64,000 bases of DNA. Source: Pseudoips prasinana. Its lineage: Eukaryota; Arthropoda; Insecta; Lepidoptera; Nolidae. The notes under the pieces are model-generated. The model did no database searches and was not told the DNA's origin. It saw only the letters and a list, made by a program, of their open reading frames with translations. Position 1 is the first letter of the stretch; every line of letters begins with the position of its first letter. Made by a program: the position numbers and the translations under genes. Positions 1 to 9,670 of this stretch are shown here, in pieces. The stretch is from the NCBI GenBank assembly GCA_951640165.1, contig OX621243.1:5394001-5458000 (forward strand). Direction: 5' to 3'.

Positions 1-62
1 TGGGCGGGAATCGAACCCACGACCTGCGGAGTGAAAGTCAACTATCTACCAACCACGCCAAC
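1..62 (-). repeat. SINE-B tRNA-like head, truncated by the window edge
   Basis: On the minus strand this carries a box-B-like GGGTTCGATTCC core and a box-A-like stretch, matching the heads at 28820-28895 and 39105-39172. The body lies outside the window. It abuts a Helitron 3' end. Confidence 0.65.
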
Positions 63-63
63 T

Positions 64-113
64 AGATATAGTTCATAAAATTTAACTCGGGTATAACCGC
101 GGGGCACAGCTAG
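64..113 (+). mobile_element. Helitron 3' terminus
   Basis: The segment ends GGGGCACAGCTAG followed by T, the same terminal block as the complete elements at 37765-38071 and 55668-55836. Helitrons end in CTRR and insert between A and T. The 5' end is not present: SINE-B sequence lies directly upstream. Confidence 0.6.
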
Positions 114-944
114 TAGACTACACATTATTTTAATACTCTCTAGGAGTTAAACTACTAGATTAACCTCTTTAAGCTTCCGAATTACTGGCCAGTCGAGTTC
201 ATCAAGATATTCTTGTTTTCCTTTCAGTATATTTTCTATTTGGCTTCCATACTTAATTATTAAGCAACTAAGTAAATAGTACAACGACCAACTCTGTATT
301 CAACTGGTCAATAAACATAGAAGTCTAGGGAAATAATTAAAATTTAATATATACTTTAGTAAGCAAGAGAAAACCATTTTAATACACACATAATTTTCCA
401 CTCGCTATCTAGTTTCCCGTGAATGGTTATAAGTATGTGAAATATCTATTAAACAGAACCGGTTCGGGATATGTGTAATGAGTTAGTAAATTATGTACCA
501 TTCATGTTCTGATATGACCTACTGAACACTAGTGGTTTATATACTATCTTCCTTATTTGTCTAACTACAAGAATCTTTTACTGCATGGAATTCGTTTTTA
601 ATATTGTTTTTGACACATTTATAACAATTTTCATTAAATTTTGATGCAATTCATGATTAAAAATTATATCAGAGATTGTTGCTTTACAATTAAAATTAGT
701 ATTCGAGCATTTGGAAATGCTCTAGGTATTTAGTTCATTGTTAAAATGAAATAAATATACCTATAAATAAATATTTTTAATTTCTGAGGAAGGAGTACTG
801 TTGACCCCACTGCTGGGCTCAGGATCCGCATTTTAAAATAAAAAAAGCTCGAGCAGATAGCTAATAAATCATATACTTTAACCCGGACACAGCTTTTGGG
901 TTGCTGGATTGTATATGATGTCATTTGTTGCGTGATACAACCTA
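114..944. other. AT-rich stretch, no recognisable feature
   Basis: Only short chance ORFs are present. I see no splice-flanked coding segment and no repeat shared with the rest of the window. Confidence 0.5.
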
Positions 945-1190
945 CCTACTTCCGACTGTCTTGGTGTTCATATCCCGGGTCGGGCCCAGAAGTGTTATTA
1001 GAATTTTTCTGGCAAGTAAATCTAACAGCTTGACAATACAGAGTCTGGCGGTGTTTTATGCCCCTCTTCAGAAAACATGTAAAGTGGTCAATCCTGTGCC
1101 TAATCTCTTCCCAGTCATGTCCAATACTATTATGACAGTGAGGGTATATAGAGTGTACTCGAGTTTGCGTATAATTTACGCGGGTGGAAG
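945..1190 (+). repeat. SINE-G, diverged copy
   Basis: It starts near the box-B-like TATCCCGGGTCGGGCCC (about 972-988) and continues through a body that aligns by eye to the better copy at 49211-49560, including 'GAGGGTATATAGAGTGTAC' near 1140. The box A end is eroded. Confidence 0.5.
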
Positions 1191-1550
1191 CTTTACACAA
1201 AGATAAATAAATACACTAATTTACATTACCACGCGGGGTGCTAGTAACTAGCTTCCAACAAAGTTGTGTTCATTTATATTTCGTAGACCAATATTTTTTA
1301 CGCCGCCATTATATTTTACCGTAAAATGTAAACACAATATTCTCGGTCCCTAAGGTTAAAAGACTACAATACAACATACATCATTGTTGGTTGTTAAAAC
1401 AGTGACGCTTTTTAAATGTATTTTTATAAGATTTTTAAGGCATTGTTTAAGGCGCTACCTCTGAAGAATATTTAAAATACGTGCAAATGAATCAATTAAA
1501 GGTTGCTTGTAAATAAAATACTTGTAAAAAACCATAGATAACATTATTAT
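1191..1550. other. No recognisable feature
   Basis: AT-rich sequence without supported coding potential or a shared repeat. Confidence 0.45.
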
Positions 1551-1724
1551 GACACTACAGCATGGGGCCCTTCACAAAGGAAGTTGTAAGATTTCTAAAG
1601 GTTCGGCAACGCTTCAATGATGCCCCTGGTGTTGCAAGCGTTCATAGGCTACGGTGACCACTTACCATCATGTGGGCCGTATGCTTGCTTGCCAACTAAG
1701 TGGTATCAAAATTAAAAAAAAAAA
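1551..1724 (+). mobile_element. LINE-I 3' end (non-LTR retrotransposon fragment)
   Basis: It matches the last part of the longer copies at 49690-50035 and 62880-63215. It includes 'CTACAGCATGGGGCC' and ends in an A-rich tail at about 1710-1724. The longer copies show that this block is the degenerate C-terminal coding end plus 3' UTR of a non-LTR element. The copy is 5' truncated, as is usual for LINE insertions. Confidence 0.6.
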
Positions 1725-2204
1725 CACAATTATTAGTTTGATTATGTCTGTAACTAACTCTATTTTAAAAAATACAACCTACTAATTGTAAAATAGAATA
1801 TTTTACTCTTTAATTTAACTAATAAACTTGTATTTTTTTGCGTTTTGTTTATTTTTAGTAATATTATGTCTAATAATCTTAAAACCAGTCTTCTTAAAGA
1901 GTGGAAAGCAAAATAAACGTATAAAAGTGGACTCAAGGTTATTTAAGTAGGGTGGCGCCTTAATACTTTGTGTTAAAACTTTGTATGCAGCAGTTTTCAT
2001 TACTGGTTAAGTAAATTTTTAAGCACAATGTTATGGAAAAAGTGAACGTGGCATTACATGCCAGTTTTAATTTTAACATATTGATAGTGGTGGAAGAGAT
2101 ATATTTTTAACAAATTACTTGTTTTAACAAAGGTTTATGTCAAACCTCGATGGAATTTTTAGTTTACTGACTCATATTATCAAACTTTAGTATGTTTCGC
2201 CGGA
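1725..2204. other. No recognisable feature
   Basis: AT-rich, no repeat recognised. Confidence 0.4.
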
Positions 2205-2345
2205 CCGTCTCAACTGGATCGTGTTCAAAAGCTGAACTCGCTGAGTTTGTTTCACTAGGTCTTCTCAGATGGGGGCATTGGATCGGGTGATAGCATTAAA
2301 TTAAGTCGTAGTTTACACACAGCGTCCATCGTAATTATAATTTTC
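2205..2345 (+). mobile_element. LINE-K internal or 3' fragment
   Basis: It is the reverse-complement counterpart of sequence at 10870-11000 and 29470-29557. The shared blocks contain 'AACTCGCTGAGTTTGTTTC' and a 'GGGGGCATTGGATC' stretch. It is diverged and carries no intact ORF. Confidence 0.5.
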
Positions 2346-3312
2346 AATTCTTTCCTCCATATATACAGAAGAATTTAGACAAGATGTATTAAAATATATC
2401 TAAAACTATTGACATTTAGTATTTAAAAACGTTTAAAATACCAATTTCTCAATAACTTCAAGAAATAGCTATTCAACTAAATCATTATTATCATTCAATT
2501 TAATTATAATTCTATATGATCAAATGTAAATCACGATCTAACAAACTATTTGGACGTAGAATTGAATATAATTATACAGTTAATTTGTAATACTAATCAT
2601 GTTCCATCTCTTTACACGCGTTTTAGTCAATGTACAAGTCTATGTGAATAAAAACTGATTTTATTTAATTTTATATTTAGATCTCTGGAAAAGAATCTAT
2701 AGATATAGAAAGCTAATTTTACCTCTTGTATTCCTAAAATCATAAAATTGCGGAAGAATCTAATCCAGACGTCGTGGATTCAATGTTCACTCAGGACGAA
2801 TAATTGCTTGTTGAGCGTAATAATTTATTCATTCATTTATTCATTGAGTATTATTTATCAGTATTTTGTATATTGAGTATTAGTATCATTGAGTATTTGC
2901 TCTGTATCCGTGTGTGATTCATCTATAACATATAATTATGTATTTAGAAATAAAGGTATGGGATCTGATGACGGTGGGGTAGTTGTCCCAAAATAAATGT
3001 ATTTATTATTATTTATTGACATTAAGTTTACTGCATATCGGTTCGGTGGTTACCAGCAAAGCTCCTGTAGATAGTTGTAAACCCAACATGATGTCAAATC
3101 AAATAGAGCTTATTTCAAATACTTTGTTGCTGAATATCTCGATTCTTTGTGCAAACATGCGTAATACCAACATTTATGATATAATTTATTGCTAGCAACA
3201 TTGTACTTCTGAATCAGTGGCTACGGGTCAAACGCTTTCACACATTTAGTGGGTGTGCTAAAATGATATTTTGGATGGACAGTTGTGGCAGTTTTGAATT
3301 AGACGTAGTTTA
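2346..3312. other. No recognisable gene; short internal repeats
   Basis: Around 2840-2900 'TTGAGTATTA'-type motifs recur several times, making a small degenerate tandem array. Nothing else is supported. Confidence 0.4.
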
Positions 3313-3400
3313 ACACGAAAGGGTCTTGTGCTTAGACCATTGGACTATGAAGTCAGTTGTCTCAACTTCAAACCCAAGACGTTGGATTTTTAACATTTCG
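3313..3400 (+). repeat. tRNA-like SINE head, diverged
   Basis: A box-A-like 'TAGACCATTGGACTATG' is followed about 25 bases later by a box-B-like 'AACTTCAAACCCAAGAC'. A related stretch lies at 9471-9600. No clear body or tail can be delimited. Confidence 0.35.
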
Positions 3401-4179
3401 TACTTAAATAATGCTGATGGAAAATATCGTGAGTAAATCTGCAACAAAAGTTCAAAAAATGGGCTCTCAATCCTGACGCACATATGATTGAGGTACAAAT
3501 ATTTAATTTATTTAATTTCAGTTTTCATTTATTTTTCAACTTGTTCTTGATGGCATTATGTGAACTTTGCTCGGCGGCAATGAAAAGGGAAATGAATACA
3601 TAAATATATTAATGCCAACGCAATCGTCTTCTCACTTGCTTATATATCAATGAACACATGAATATGTTGCAAAAAGACCCAATTTGTAAAAGTGAACAAA
3701 ACCTAAAATGTTTATTGGTACGAATATATTTATATTATTTAATAAAGTACCAAGTATAGTACTTTATATGTATTAAAATCTAGTCTAGAGACTAATAAGT
3801 AATTTTATAGTAACCTAAACTTCTACATAAACATAATTTATTCTAAGAATCAGTCCACCGACTTTCCTTCAATAAGGAAGACACTTTGTTCATGTGTTCT
3901 ATATAATTACATTATTGCTATCACTAAATACACGAATCACTAATCACGACACTAGTTCATTGGGTTTTGTTCACTTTAAACGGTGATACGATATCTGATG
4001 ACCATTAAATCGAAGTCCGAAGCCAAGGCTGTTACTGTGTCCAGAAGCCTTTGTATTTATGTACATATTTTAACTATGGAAGGACCTTTACCATTCTCGA
4101 AAGTATTACAGCAAAAGCTTATGTAACCACACTAAAAGTTTTAATCTAATCTTAAATCTTCAAATGTGTATTTGTTAGC
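3401..4179. other. No recognisable feature
   Basis: AT-rich sequence with no supported gene or repeat. Confidence 0.4.
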
Positions 4180-4365
4180 CCAGGCCAGGTGGCAGGCCTC
4201 TGAAATGGCTTAGCGACAACAATCGAGGAAGATGGGTTAACGTGCCAAGCACGGAGGCGCTTAAAAATCAAACCACTTTGGGGATCACTCATCTGTAAAC
4301 TGACTACGTGATTTTCCTTGCCGATCACATACTGGCCGATGAGTGCAACTAACTGGCTTTAGAGC
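4180..4365 (-). repeat. 5S-SINE, diverged copy
   Basis: Read on the minus strand it shows eroded forms of the family landmarks: 'GATGAGTGATCCCCAAAGTGG' in the place of the box-C-like block, then the 'GCGCCTCCGTGCTTGG' stretch. The best copy is at 43824-44080. It lies just upstream of the Helitron that holds the mariner element. Confidence 0.5.
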
Positions 4366-4430
4366 CCAAACCAAGATACAACCCAACTGGCCCAAACCAA
4401 AGATATACCTATATTTATCTATACATAATA

Positions 4431-4458
4431 GGTCTTTACCTATGAAATTGCCGTTTTG
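4431..4458 (+). repeat. Mariner left terminal inverted repeat
   Basis: GGTCTTTACCTATGAAATTG plus CCGTT matches the right end exactly in inverted orientation. Position 26 differs (T versus C). Confidence 0.9.
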
Positions 4459-4505
4459 TATGAAAAAATTTAAACGAATTTTTTTCATGAATTTTTTTAT
4501 TTGTA

Positions 4506-5525
4506 TTAATCGAAGTAATCACCCATGCAATCAATGCATCTTTGCCATCGCAGTGGCAGTTTATTGATGCCCTTCTTAAAGAAATCAGCTGGACGGGAGG
4601 CAACAAATTCTTCAAAGGCATTTTGTACTGCCTCTCGGGTATTGAATTTTTTTCCCGCCAAGAAGTTATCCAAATTCTGGAAAAAGTAGTAGTCTGTAGG
4701 CGCAAGGTCTGGTGAGTAGGGCGGATGACGGAGAGCTTCCAACCCCAGTTCTTGCAACTTGGAGACCGTCTGCTGTGCAGTATGAGGTCGCGCGTTGTCG
4801 TGCAGGAGCAGCGGAGACGAGCGATTGACCAATGCTGGTTGGAGATGCGCCAGCTTCTCCATCATTGTGCTCAGTTCTTCACAGTACACATCTGCAGTAA
4901 TGCTCACCCCGTTTGGTAAGAAGCTGTGATGAATCACACCGGCGCTAGACCACCAAACAGTGACCATCACTTTTCTAGGGGTAAGTTTTCGTTTAGGGCA
5001 TTGTTTAGGTGCTGAACCAGGATCCAACCAACTTGCTGAGCGCTTGCGGTTATCAAACAGAATCCATTTTTCATCGCAGGTAACAATGCGGTTCAAAATT
5101 CCTTCATTTGTGTGTCTGTTGAGCAGTGCAAGGCACGTCTCGACGCGTACTTCGCGCTGGCGATCATTGAGTTCGTGGGGCACCCATTTGTCAAGCTTTT
5201 TTACCTTGCCAATTTGACGCAAATGGACCAATATTGTTTTGACGCTAACGTCGAAAGCTGCTGCTAATTCAGCCGTAGATTGTGTATCATCAGCTTCCAC
5301 AACCGCCTTTAATTCGTCATTGTCGACCAAAGTCTTCGGACGACCGCGAGGTTCATTTTTCAGGTCGAAATTTCCAGAACGGAAGCGAGCAAACCAATAA
5401 CAGGTGGTGCGTTGGTTTGTAGTGTTAGCTCCGTAAACGTCGTTGATGTTGCGTGCCGCTTGTGCCGCGTTGCTGCCACGACGGTACTCATATTCCATAA
5501 TTACTCGAATTTTTAACGTATCCAT
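4506..5525 (-). CDS. Mariner transposase (DD34D)
   Basis: A 339-residue transposase that would bind the element's TIRs and cut and paste it into TA sites in the nucleus. The N-terminal third (about 1-110) is the paired helix-turn-helix DNA-binding region, with a GRP linker at 61-63. The WVPHEL signature is at 114-119. The catalytic triad is D151 (in CDEKW), D243 (in HDNARPH) and D278 (in SPDLAPTD), with 34 residues between the last two as required for mariner. The ending YFD is also typical. An in-frame ATG lies 13 codons upstream (5564). I chose 5525 because MDTLKIR... aligns with the usual mariner start and gives a normal length. Overall it resembles the cecropia/Hsmar1-like group more than mauritiana; this is by eye. 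No stop or frameshift is present. Confidence 0.93.
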   Translation of the reverse strand: MDTLKIRVIMEYEYRRGSNAAQAARNINDVYGANTTNQRTTCYWFARFRSGNFDLKNEPRGRPKTLVDNDELKAVVEADDTQSTAELAAAFDVSVKTILVHLRQIGKVKKLDKWVPHELNDRQREVRVETCLALLNRHTNEGILNRIVTCDEKWILFDNRKRSASWLDPGSAPKQCPKRKLTPRKVMVTVWWSSAGVIHHSFLPNGVSITADVYCEELSTMMEKLAHLQPALVNRSSPLLLHDNARPHTAQQTVSKLQELGLEALRHPPYSPDLAPTDYYFFQNLDNFLAGKKFNTREAVQNAFEEFVASRPADFFKKGINKLPLRWQRCIDCMGDYFD

Positions 5526-5684
5526 GATGACGAAAAAGATTGAAATGCGATGAAAATGTAACACTAATCAATAAAGAAATGACTACTTTTGGAAAAAAGA
5601 ATCCATGTTTTTAAAATAAAATTAATTTGAAATTAGAATTCTTAGCCAAACAAAAATTATTTTGATTTGAAATGGCCAGTACTG

Positions 5685-5712
5685 CAGAACGGCAATTTCA
5701 TAGGTAAAGACC
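5685..5712 (-). repeat. Mariner right terminal inverted repeat
   Basis: This is the inverted copy of the left end and is followed by TA at 5713-5714. Confidence 0.9.
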
Positions 5713-6006
5713 TAATATAATGAAATCGTAGGAACGTCAAAACAGTACATTGTTTTTTTTTTTTTTAAGTATACTTGGGGCTTGATCTACAATCGGTATC
5801 CAAACCAAAAATATAGTTTTTAGAATTTTTGTCTGTGTGTCTGTTTGTCTGTATGTACGTCCGGGCTAAACTCAAAAAGTACTGCATGGATTTACTTTAC
5901 TAAAATTTTCCATGAATATTATTAAGAGGCTACATATTATCACGCTGCCACCTACGGGGGAGGAGCTGTGATAATTTATAAAGTTTAACGCGGGTAAAAC
6001 AGCTAG

Positions 6007-6469
6007 TATTACATAAATTTCTTGCTCAAAACTCAAGTCAGTTTTAAAACTTCTGACCAACCAATCATATAAACCAGAAAAAGACTAGTAAACACCACTG
6101 ATTGTCCCATTAAACGTGCTTTCGCATTTTCTAAGCAAAAAGCACATGTGATAGATAGATTTTAACTTGACTTGTTGATTTATGATCTAGCTTGACAACA
6201 AATATGGGCAGTAGGAGCTGGGAAATTCTATAAGGTCTCCCACAACAGTAGGGCAAGTTATAGATGTGTCTATTAAGAGTTTCTCGTCGAGTATAAATTT
6301 CAACGGATACCTAAGAGCTAATGCAACGATAAATATCACTCAGTCACAGCATTAAAAATGGAAAACGCATGGTATTTCTTGGTTAGATCTAAAGTAATGT
6401 TTCTTTAGACCCTATTAGTTTCCGAACTGTGTTTATTGGCTTGCCGGGACTTACAATGACAGATACGGG
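6007..6469. other. No recognisable feature
   Basis: Sequence between the Helitron and a SINE cluster, with no supported gene. Confidence 0.4.
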
Positions 6470-6600
6470 TCATCAGTCACAGATCATGGCATTTTCGACT
6501 GGCAACAGAGGTCGTAAGTTCGATGCCCATCCAGGCCAAATCTTTGTGTGATGAACACGATTTTTAAGACAACGCCCGTACTAGTGTTATTAATGTTTGT
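6470..6600 (+). repeat. tRNA-like SINE fragment
   Basis: Contains 'GTCGTAAGTTCGATGCCCATC', a box-B-like core, followed by a body stretch related to SINE-B/C ('GTGTGATGAACACGA'). It faces the SINE on the opposite strand that follows it. Confidence 0.45.
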
Positions 6601-6708
6601 GCCTGGGTGCTTTACACGGACACACAAATTGTTGTCCTTTGTGGGAATCGAACTCGGGACACAAAGTGGTGAGGCGACTGTCTTAACCATTGCGCCACCC
6701 GATTATTT
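6601..6708 (-). repeat. SINE-C-type fragment
   Basis: On the minus strand it reads a head with 'AAGACAGTCGCCTCACCAC' and a box-B-like 'GAGTTCGATTCCCAC', like the heads at 45605 and 58684. It is arranged tail-to-tail with the fragment at 6470-6600. Confidence 0.55.
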
Positions 6709-6724
6709 GTTCCGTGTTAGGGTA

Positions 6725-6896
6725 TATCATTATTATTATAAAATATTAAAAATTAACTATATAAGTATGTATTTACAAAAGAAAAGTAAGCAAGTATATG
6801 TAGTATATTACATATCTGATTTCCATAGTACAAGCTCTGCTTGATTTGGGATCATATGGCCGTGTGTGAATAACGTCCCAGTATATTATTATTATA
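6725..6896 (+). repeat. SINE-B, 5'-truncated copy
   Basis: It lacks the tRNA-like head. It keeps the middle and 3' part ('CCATAGTACAAGCTCTGCTT') and ends in an ATT-rich tail. A full-length SINE-B starts immediately after the tail, giving a head-to-tail pair. Confidence 0.7.
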
Positions 6897-7163
6897 CGGG
6901 CCTGTTGGCGTGGTTGGCAAATGCTTGCTTTTCACGCCGGAGGTCGTGGGTTCGATTCCCACCCAGGACAGATATTTGTGTGCACGAACATGTCTGTTTG
7001 TCCTGAGTCTGGGTGTAATTATCTATATAAGTATGTATTTACAAAAGAAAAGTAGTATATGTATTGTAGCAGTTACCTGGTTTCCATAGTACAAGCTCTG
7101 CTTAGTTTGGGATCAGATGGCCGTATATTAATAGTATCCCAGGATATTATTATTATTATAAAT
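6897..7163 (+). repeat. SINE-B, full-length tRNA-derived SINE
   Basis: A box-A-like 'TGGCGTGGTTGGCAAATG' and box-B 'GGGTTCGATTCCCACC' form a tRNA-like RNA polymerase III promoter. The body contains 'CCTGAGTCTGGGTGTAATT'. The 3' module 'CCATAGTACAAGCTCTGC' ends in (ATT)n. It has no coding capacity and would need a LINE reverse transcriptase to move. Confidence 0.8.
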
Positions 7164-7697
7164 GATCCAGAATATTCCGTTTAGCTATATAAACTATGAA
7201 ATGTTATGGTGTGCTCTCAGTCTCAGTATCGAAGCGTCGTCGCACGCGCAGGTGTGGCCGAACTTTGCCGCCCACTCAGAGCCATTTGGCAAAGTTACGC
7301 AGCAATCCAGACCGTACTGCGATATGAAATTGTCATTTGCTTTAAATTGATTCTAGATCGGTTCAGTGTCATAATAATATTAATATAAACCGTGAATATA
7401 AGATATGGGTTTGTAGATACAATGTGTTTGAACTTAGATTATGAACGTAAACAACATTTTAAGACCACTTAACTCTACTCAAATTAATTATATAGGCTTA
7501 ATTTCAATCTTTCTAACTATAGCGTTATTTAATTTAATTATATGTACAAATATTTATTAATCAATTAGTATCGTGTGTGTTATTATTATGTTATTTCTAA
7601 TTATTAATTTTGTTTTTGTATTTTATTATGTTTGTATTTTCTGCCTATGGGTCGCAATTAGTTACGAGAAATAAACATATTTTATTTATTTTTATAG
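7164..7697. other. No recognisable gene
   Basis: A moderately GC-rich block at 7240-7320 is open in two frames over 60 codons but matches nothing I know. The remainder is AT-rich. Confidence 0.35.
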
Positions 7698-7998
7698 CGG
7701 CCCACTAGGAAAAAGAAGCGTGGGCCGACCACAAAGAAGATGGGCGAAGACATAGTATCGGTGGTGGGGAAAAAATGGACAAAAATAGCACAGGACAGAA
7801 AAAAATGGAAGAATTTGGAGGAGGCCTATACCCTATCTAGGGGTTCCTATAATTTAAATTTTTAATTAAACACTAATACTAGAATCATTTAGACTTAAGA
7901 GTTACTAACATAGAATTAGGAAAACATAAAAATATTTTGTAACTACTTTTTAAGGTTTATAGGAAATTAAAAGTCTTTATTATTATTATTATTACTAT
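7698..7998 (+). pseudogene. LINE 3' end with degenerate C-terminal coding sequence
   Basis: Reading in two frames gives a recognisable non-LTR retrotransposon C-terminal pattern: a basic RGRP-type segment at about 7725-7745, then DIVSVVGKKWTKIAQDR and KKWKNLEEAY to a stop near 7867. At least two single-base shifts break the frame between these parts. The 3' UTR ends in (TTA)n at about 7975-7998. The WxxxAxDRxxWKxLEEAY pattern is typical of insect retrotransposon C-termini (RTE-like by eye). Confidence 0.65.
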
Positions 7999-8150
7999 AT
8001 ATTTATTGTTATTTTATTGACAGTAACTGTCAAATAGACAAAAAACTAGCTATTTGAAATCTGGGTAATAGGTATTGGTTAACTTAAGGTGCTGATAAGA
8101 AGATAGACTTTACTTTTATTGTGACTTCAATTTTCATGATGTAAAATGTA

Positions 8151-8285
8151 CAGACGCCAGCACATCCAGCTACCCGAAACTGTCAAATTTCTTTTATAGA
8201 CTTTCAACTTTATCACAAAAGCATAAGGTTCACTTTCAATTGGGGAAATTTGACAGATTTGGGTAGCTTGATGTGCTGGCATCTG
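8151..8285 (+). mobile_element. MITE-D, complete 135-bp palindromic element
   Basis: It starts CAGACGCCAGCACATC and ends in its inverted counterpart GATGTGCTGGCATCTG. The inner part contains CACTTTCAATTGGGG. It is flanked by TA on both sides. Four further copies lie at 14206, 18815, 39896 and 62575. No coding capacity. Confidence 0.85.
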
Positions 8286-9470
8286 TACATTAAAGTATTA
8301 TTTAATTTTAGTCAATAAACGTTAGAGAAGTAAGTACCTATTTAATAATTGCTATAATCATAAAAATATACAGCGTGTGTACCACAAATTCCTGTAGTTA
8401 ATTTCCTCGATGATACTTGCAGTTTTTCCAGTAGATTTTCCGCTAGGAGCGATGCTAGTGGCGTCCCTAGTGGAAACTTCAATGAACTTAAAATGTCTAT
8501 ACTAAAAAAATGTAAGTTTCATCGAGTAAGTAAACTGTATGGAGTCGTGGTAGAGGTACGGGACACTCCACCGTAACGTCCGGTAAATTAATTAAAAGTA
8601 TAAATTAAATTAAATCTATTTTGGATACATGTTACGGTGATATGTATAATGTTACGGTTATCTGAAATTGGCTTTTTAACTAAATTCAAAAAACGAAGAA
8701 GTTCTGGATTTTACGGATAGGTTACATATTGTAAAACAGTTTTCATAATCCTTTATTTAAAAGAGTATGCGTACAAGATTTTCGCACGCTTGAGTGCAAA
8801 GCGGATTAAATAGTTAGCAATTCAACCAACTTAGGGTGGTCAGCAGACTTAGTTGATATGAATTCTCAATCTCTAAGACAAAAATATAAGTTCAAATTCC
8901 AAGAGGACTGAGTTACTTACTATATTTGTTTAATAACTCAATGATCTTCATAAGAGAAAGACTAACGGTGTGGTCGAGCCTTAATTATTAACTTCTAAGG
9001 CTAAGTACACAAAACAAGTGAGAAAACAGGAAAGCTATCAACCACCTCATGCCTCACTGCAATCACCTCAAAGTGGCAATACTGCGGTAACGATGTGGAA
9101 AAAAAATACCATATCCAACGAATAGACTAAGAGCTCGTGATAAAATATCGTTACAACTAAATATTTCTTTGCCAATAATATTAATGTCAAGAAAAATAAC
9201 CGGTATATCAATCAACATTGACTTGTTTATTTTTTTACTTGGTCACATTATTGTGTATTGTGTAAAATTACATCCACCTCATTTTGAAAGATGATGGCGT
9301 ATGCTATCCAAGCTACAGTATTGGTGTTTTAGTGAGGCCATGTCTTATATTTTATATATATATTATATCTCACGCATTTTATTTTTTATCAACACGATTG
9401 TAATAGTATTATAATAGCCACATAGCAGCGATTATTAACACCTGCTGGTGCGCCAAATACATTTGCCATC
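8286..9470. other. No recognisable feature
   Basis: AT-rich, no supported gene or shared repeat. Confidence 0.4.
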
Positions 9471-9600
9471 TCTACACAAGACCCATTGGACTATGGTCAG
9501 GCATGTGTCAAATTCAAAGCAAAAGTTAAAGTATTAGGAATGAATTATCTCGTACTTAAAACGCCCGAGAGTTTCTCAAAAAATGTTCTTACAAAGTCTG
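9471..9600 (+). repeat. Diverged tRNA-like SINE fragment
   Basis: Shares 'GACCCATTGGACTATGG' and a following AAATTCAAA core with the fragment at 3313-3400. Box elements are eroded. Confidence 0.3.
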
Positions 9601-9670
9601 CTAAGCCGCACTAAGCCAACGTTAGGCATCGGGAGAGGAGGGCGTTACCCTAGGCTAGGACAGTATTAGG

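Larger units (their letters stand above)
4431..5712 (-). mobile_element. Mariner transposon, complete and apparently intact
   Basis: A 1282-bp element bounded by inverted repeats that start GGTCTTTACCTATGAAATTG on both ends. The first 25 bases are identical, and one mismatch then precedes two more matches. The flanks are TA on both sides (4429-4430 and 5713-5714), the target duplication of Tc1/mariner elements. It holds one uninterrupted transposase gene on the minus strand. Length, TIR length and ORF size are all usual for mariner. Near-identical TIRs and an undamaged ORF suggest a recent arrival. It sits inside an older Helitron. Confidence 0.93.
4418..6006 (+). mobile_element. Non-autonomous Helitron, split by a mariner element
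   Basis: The left end reads A|TCTATACATAATA and the right end AACAGCTAG|T, which are Helitron-type termini in an A|T target. Removing the mariner (4431-5712) and one TA leaves about 305 bp that align along their whole length with the uninterrupted element at 37765-38071 (307 bp). Near its 3' end the run GCGGGTAAAAC is joined directly to AGCTAG. About ten bases (CGCGGGGCAC in the relatives) are missing, so the right arm of the terminal hairpin is gone. There is no Rep/helicase coding sequence, so movement would have depended on an autonomous partner elsewhere. Confidence 0.75.
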
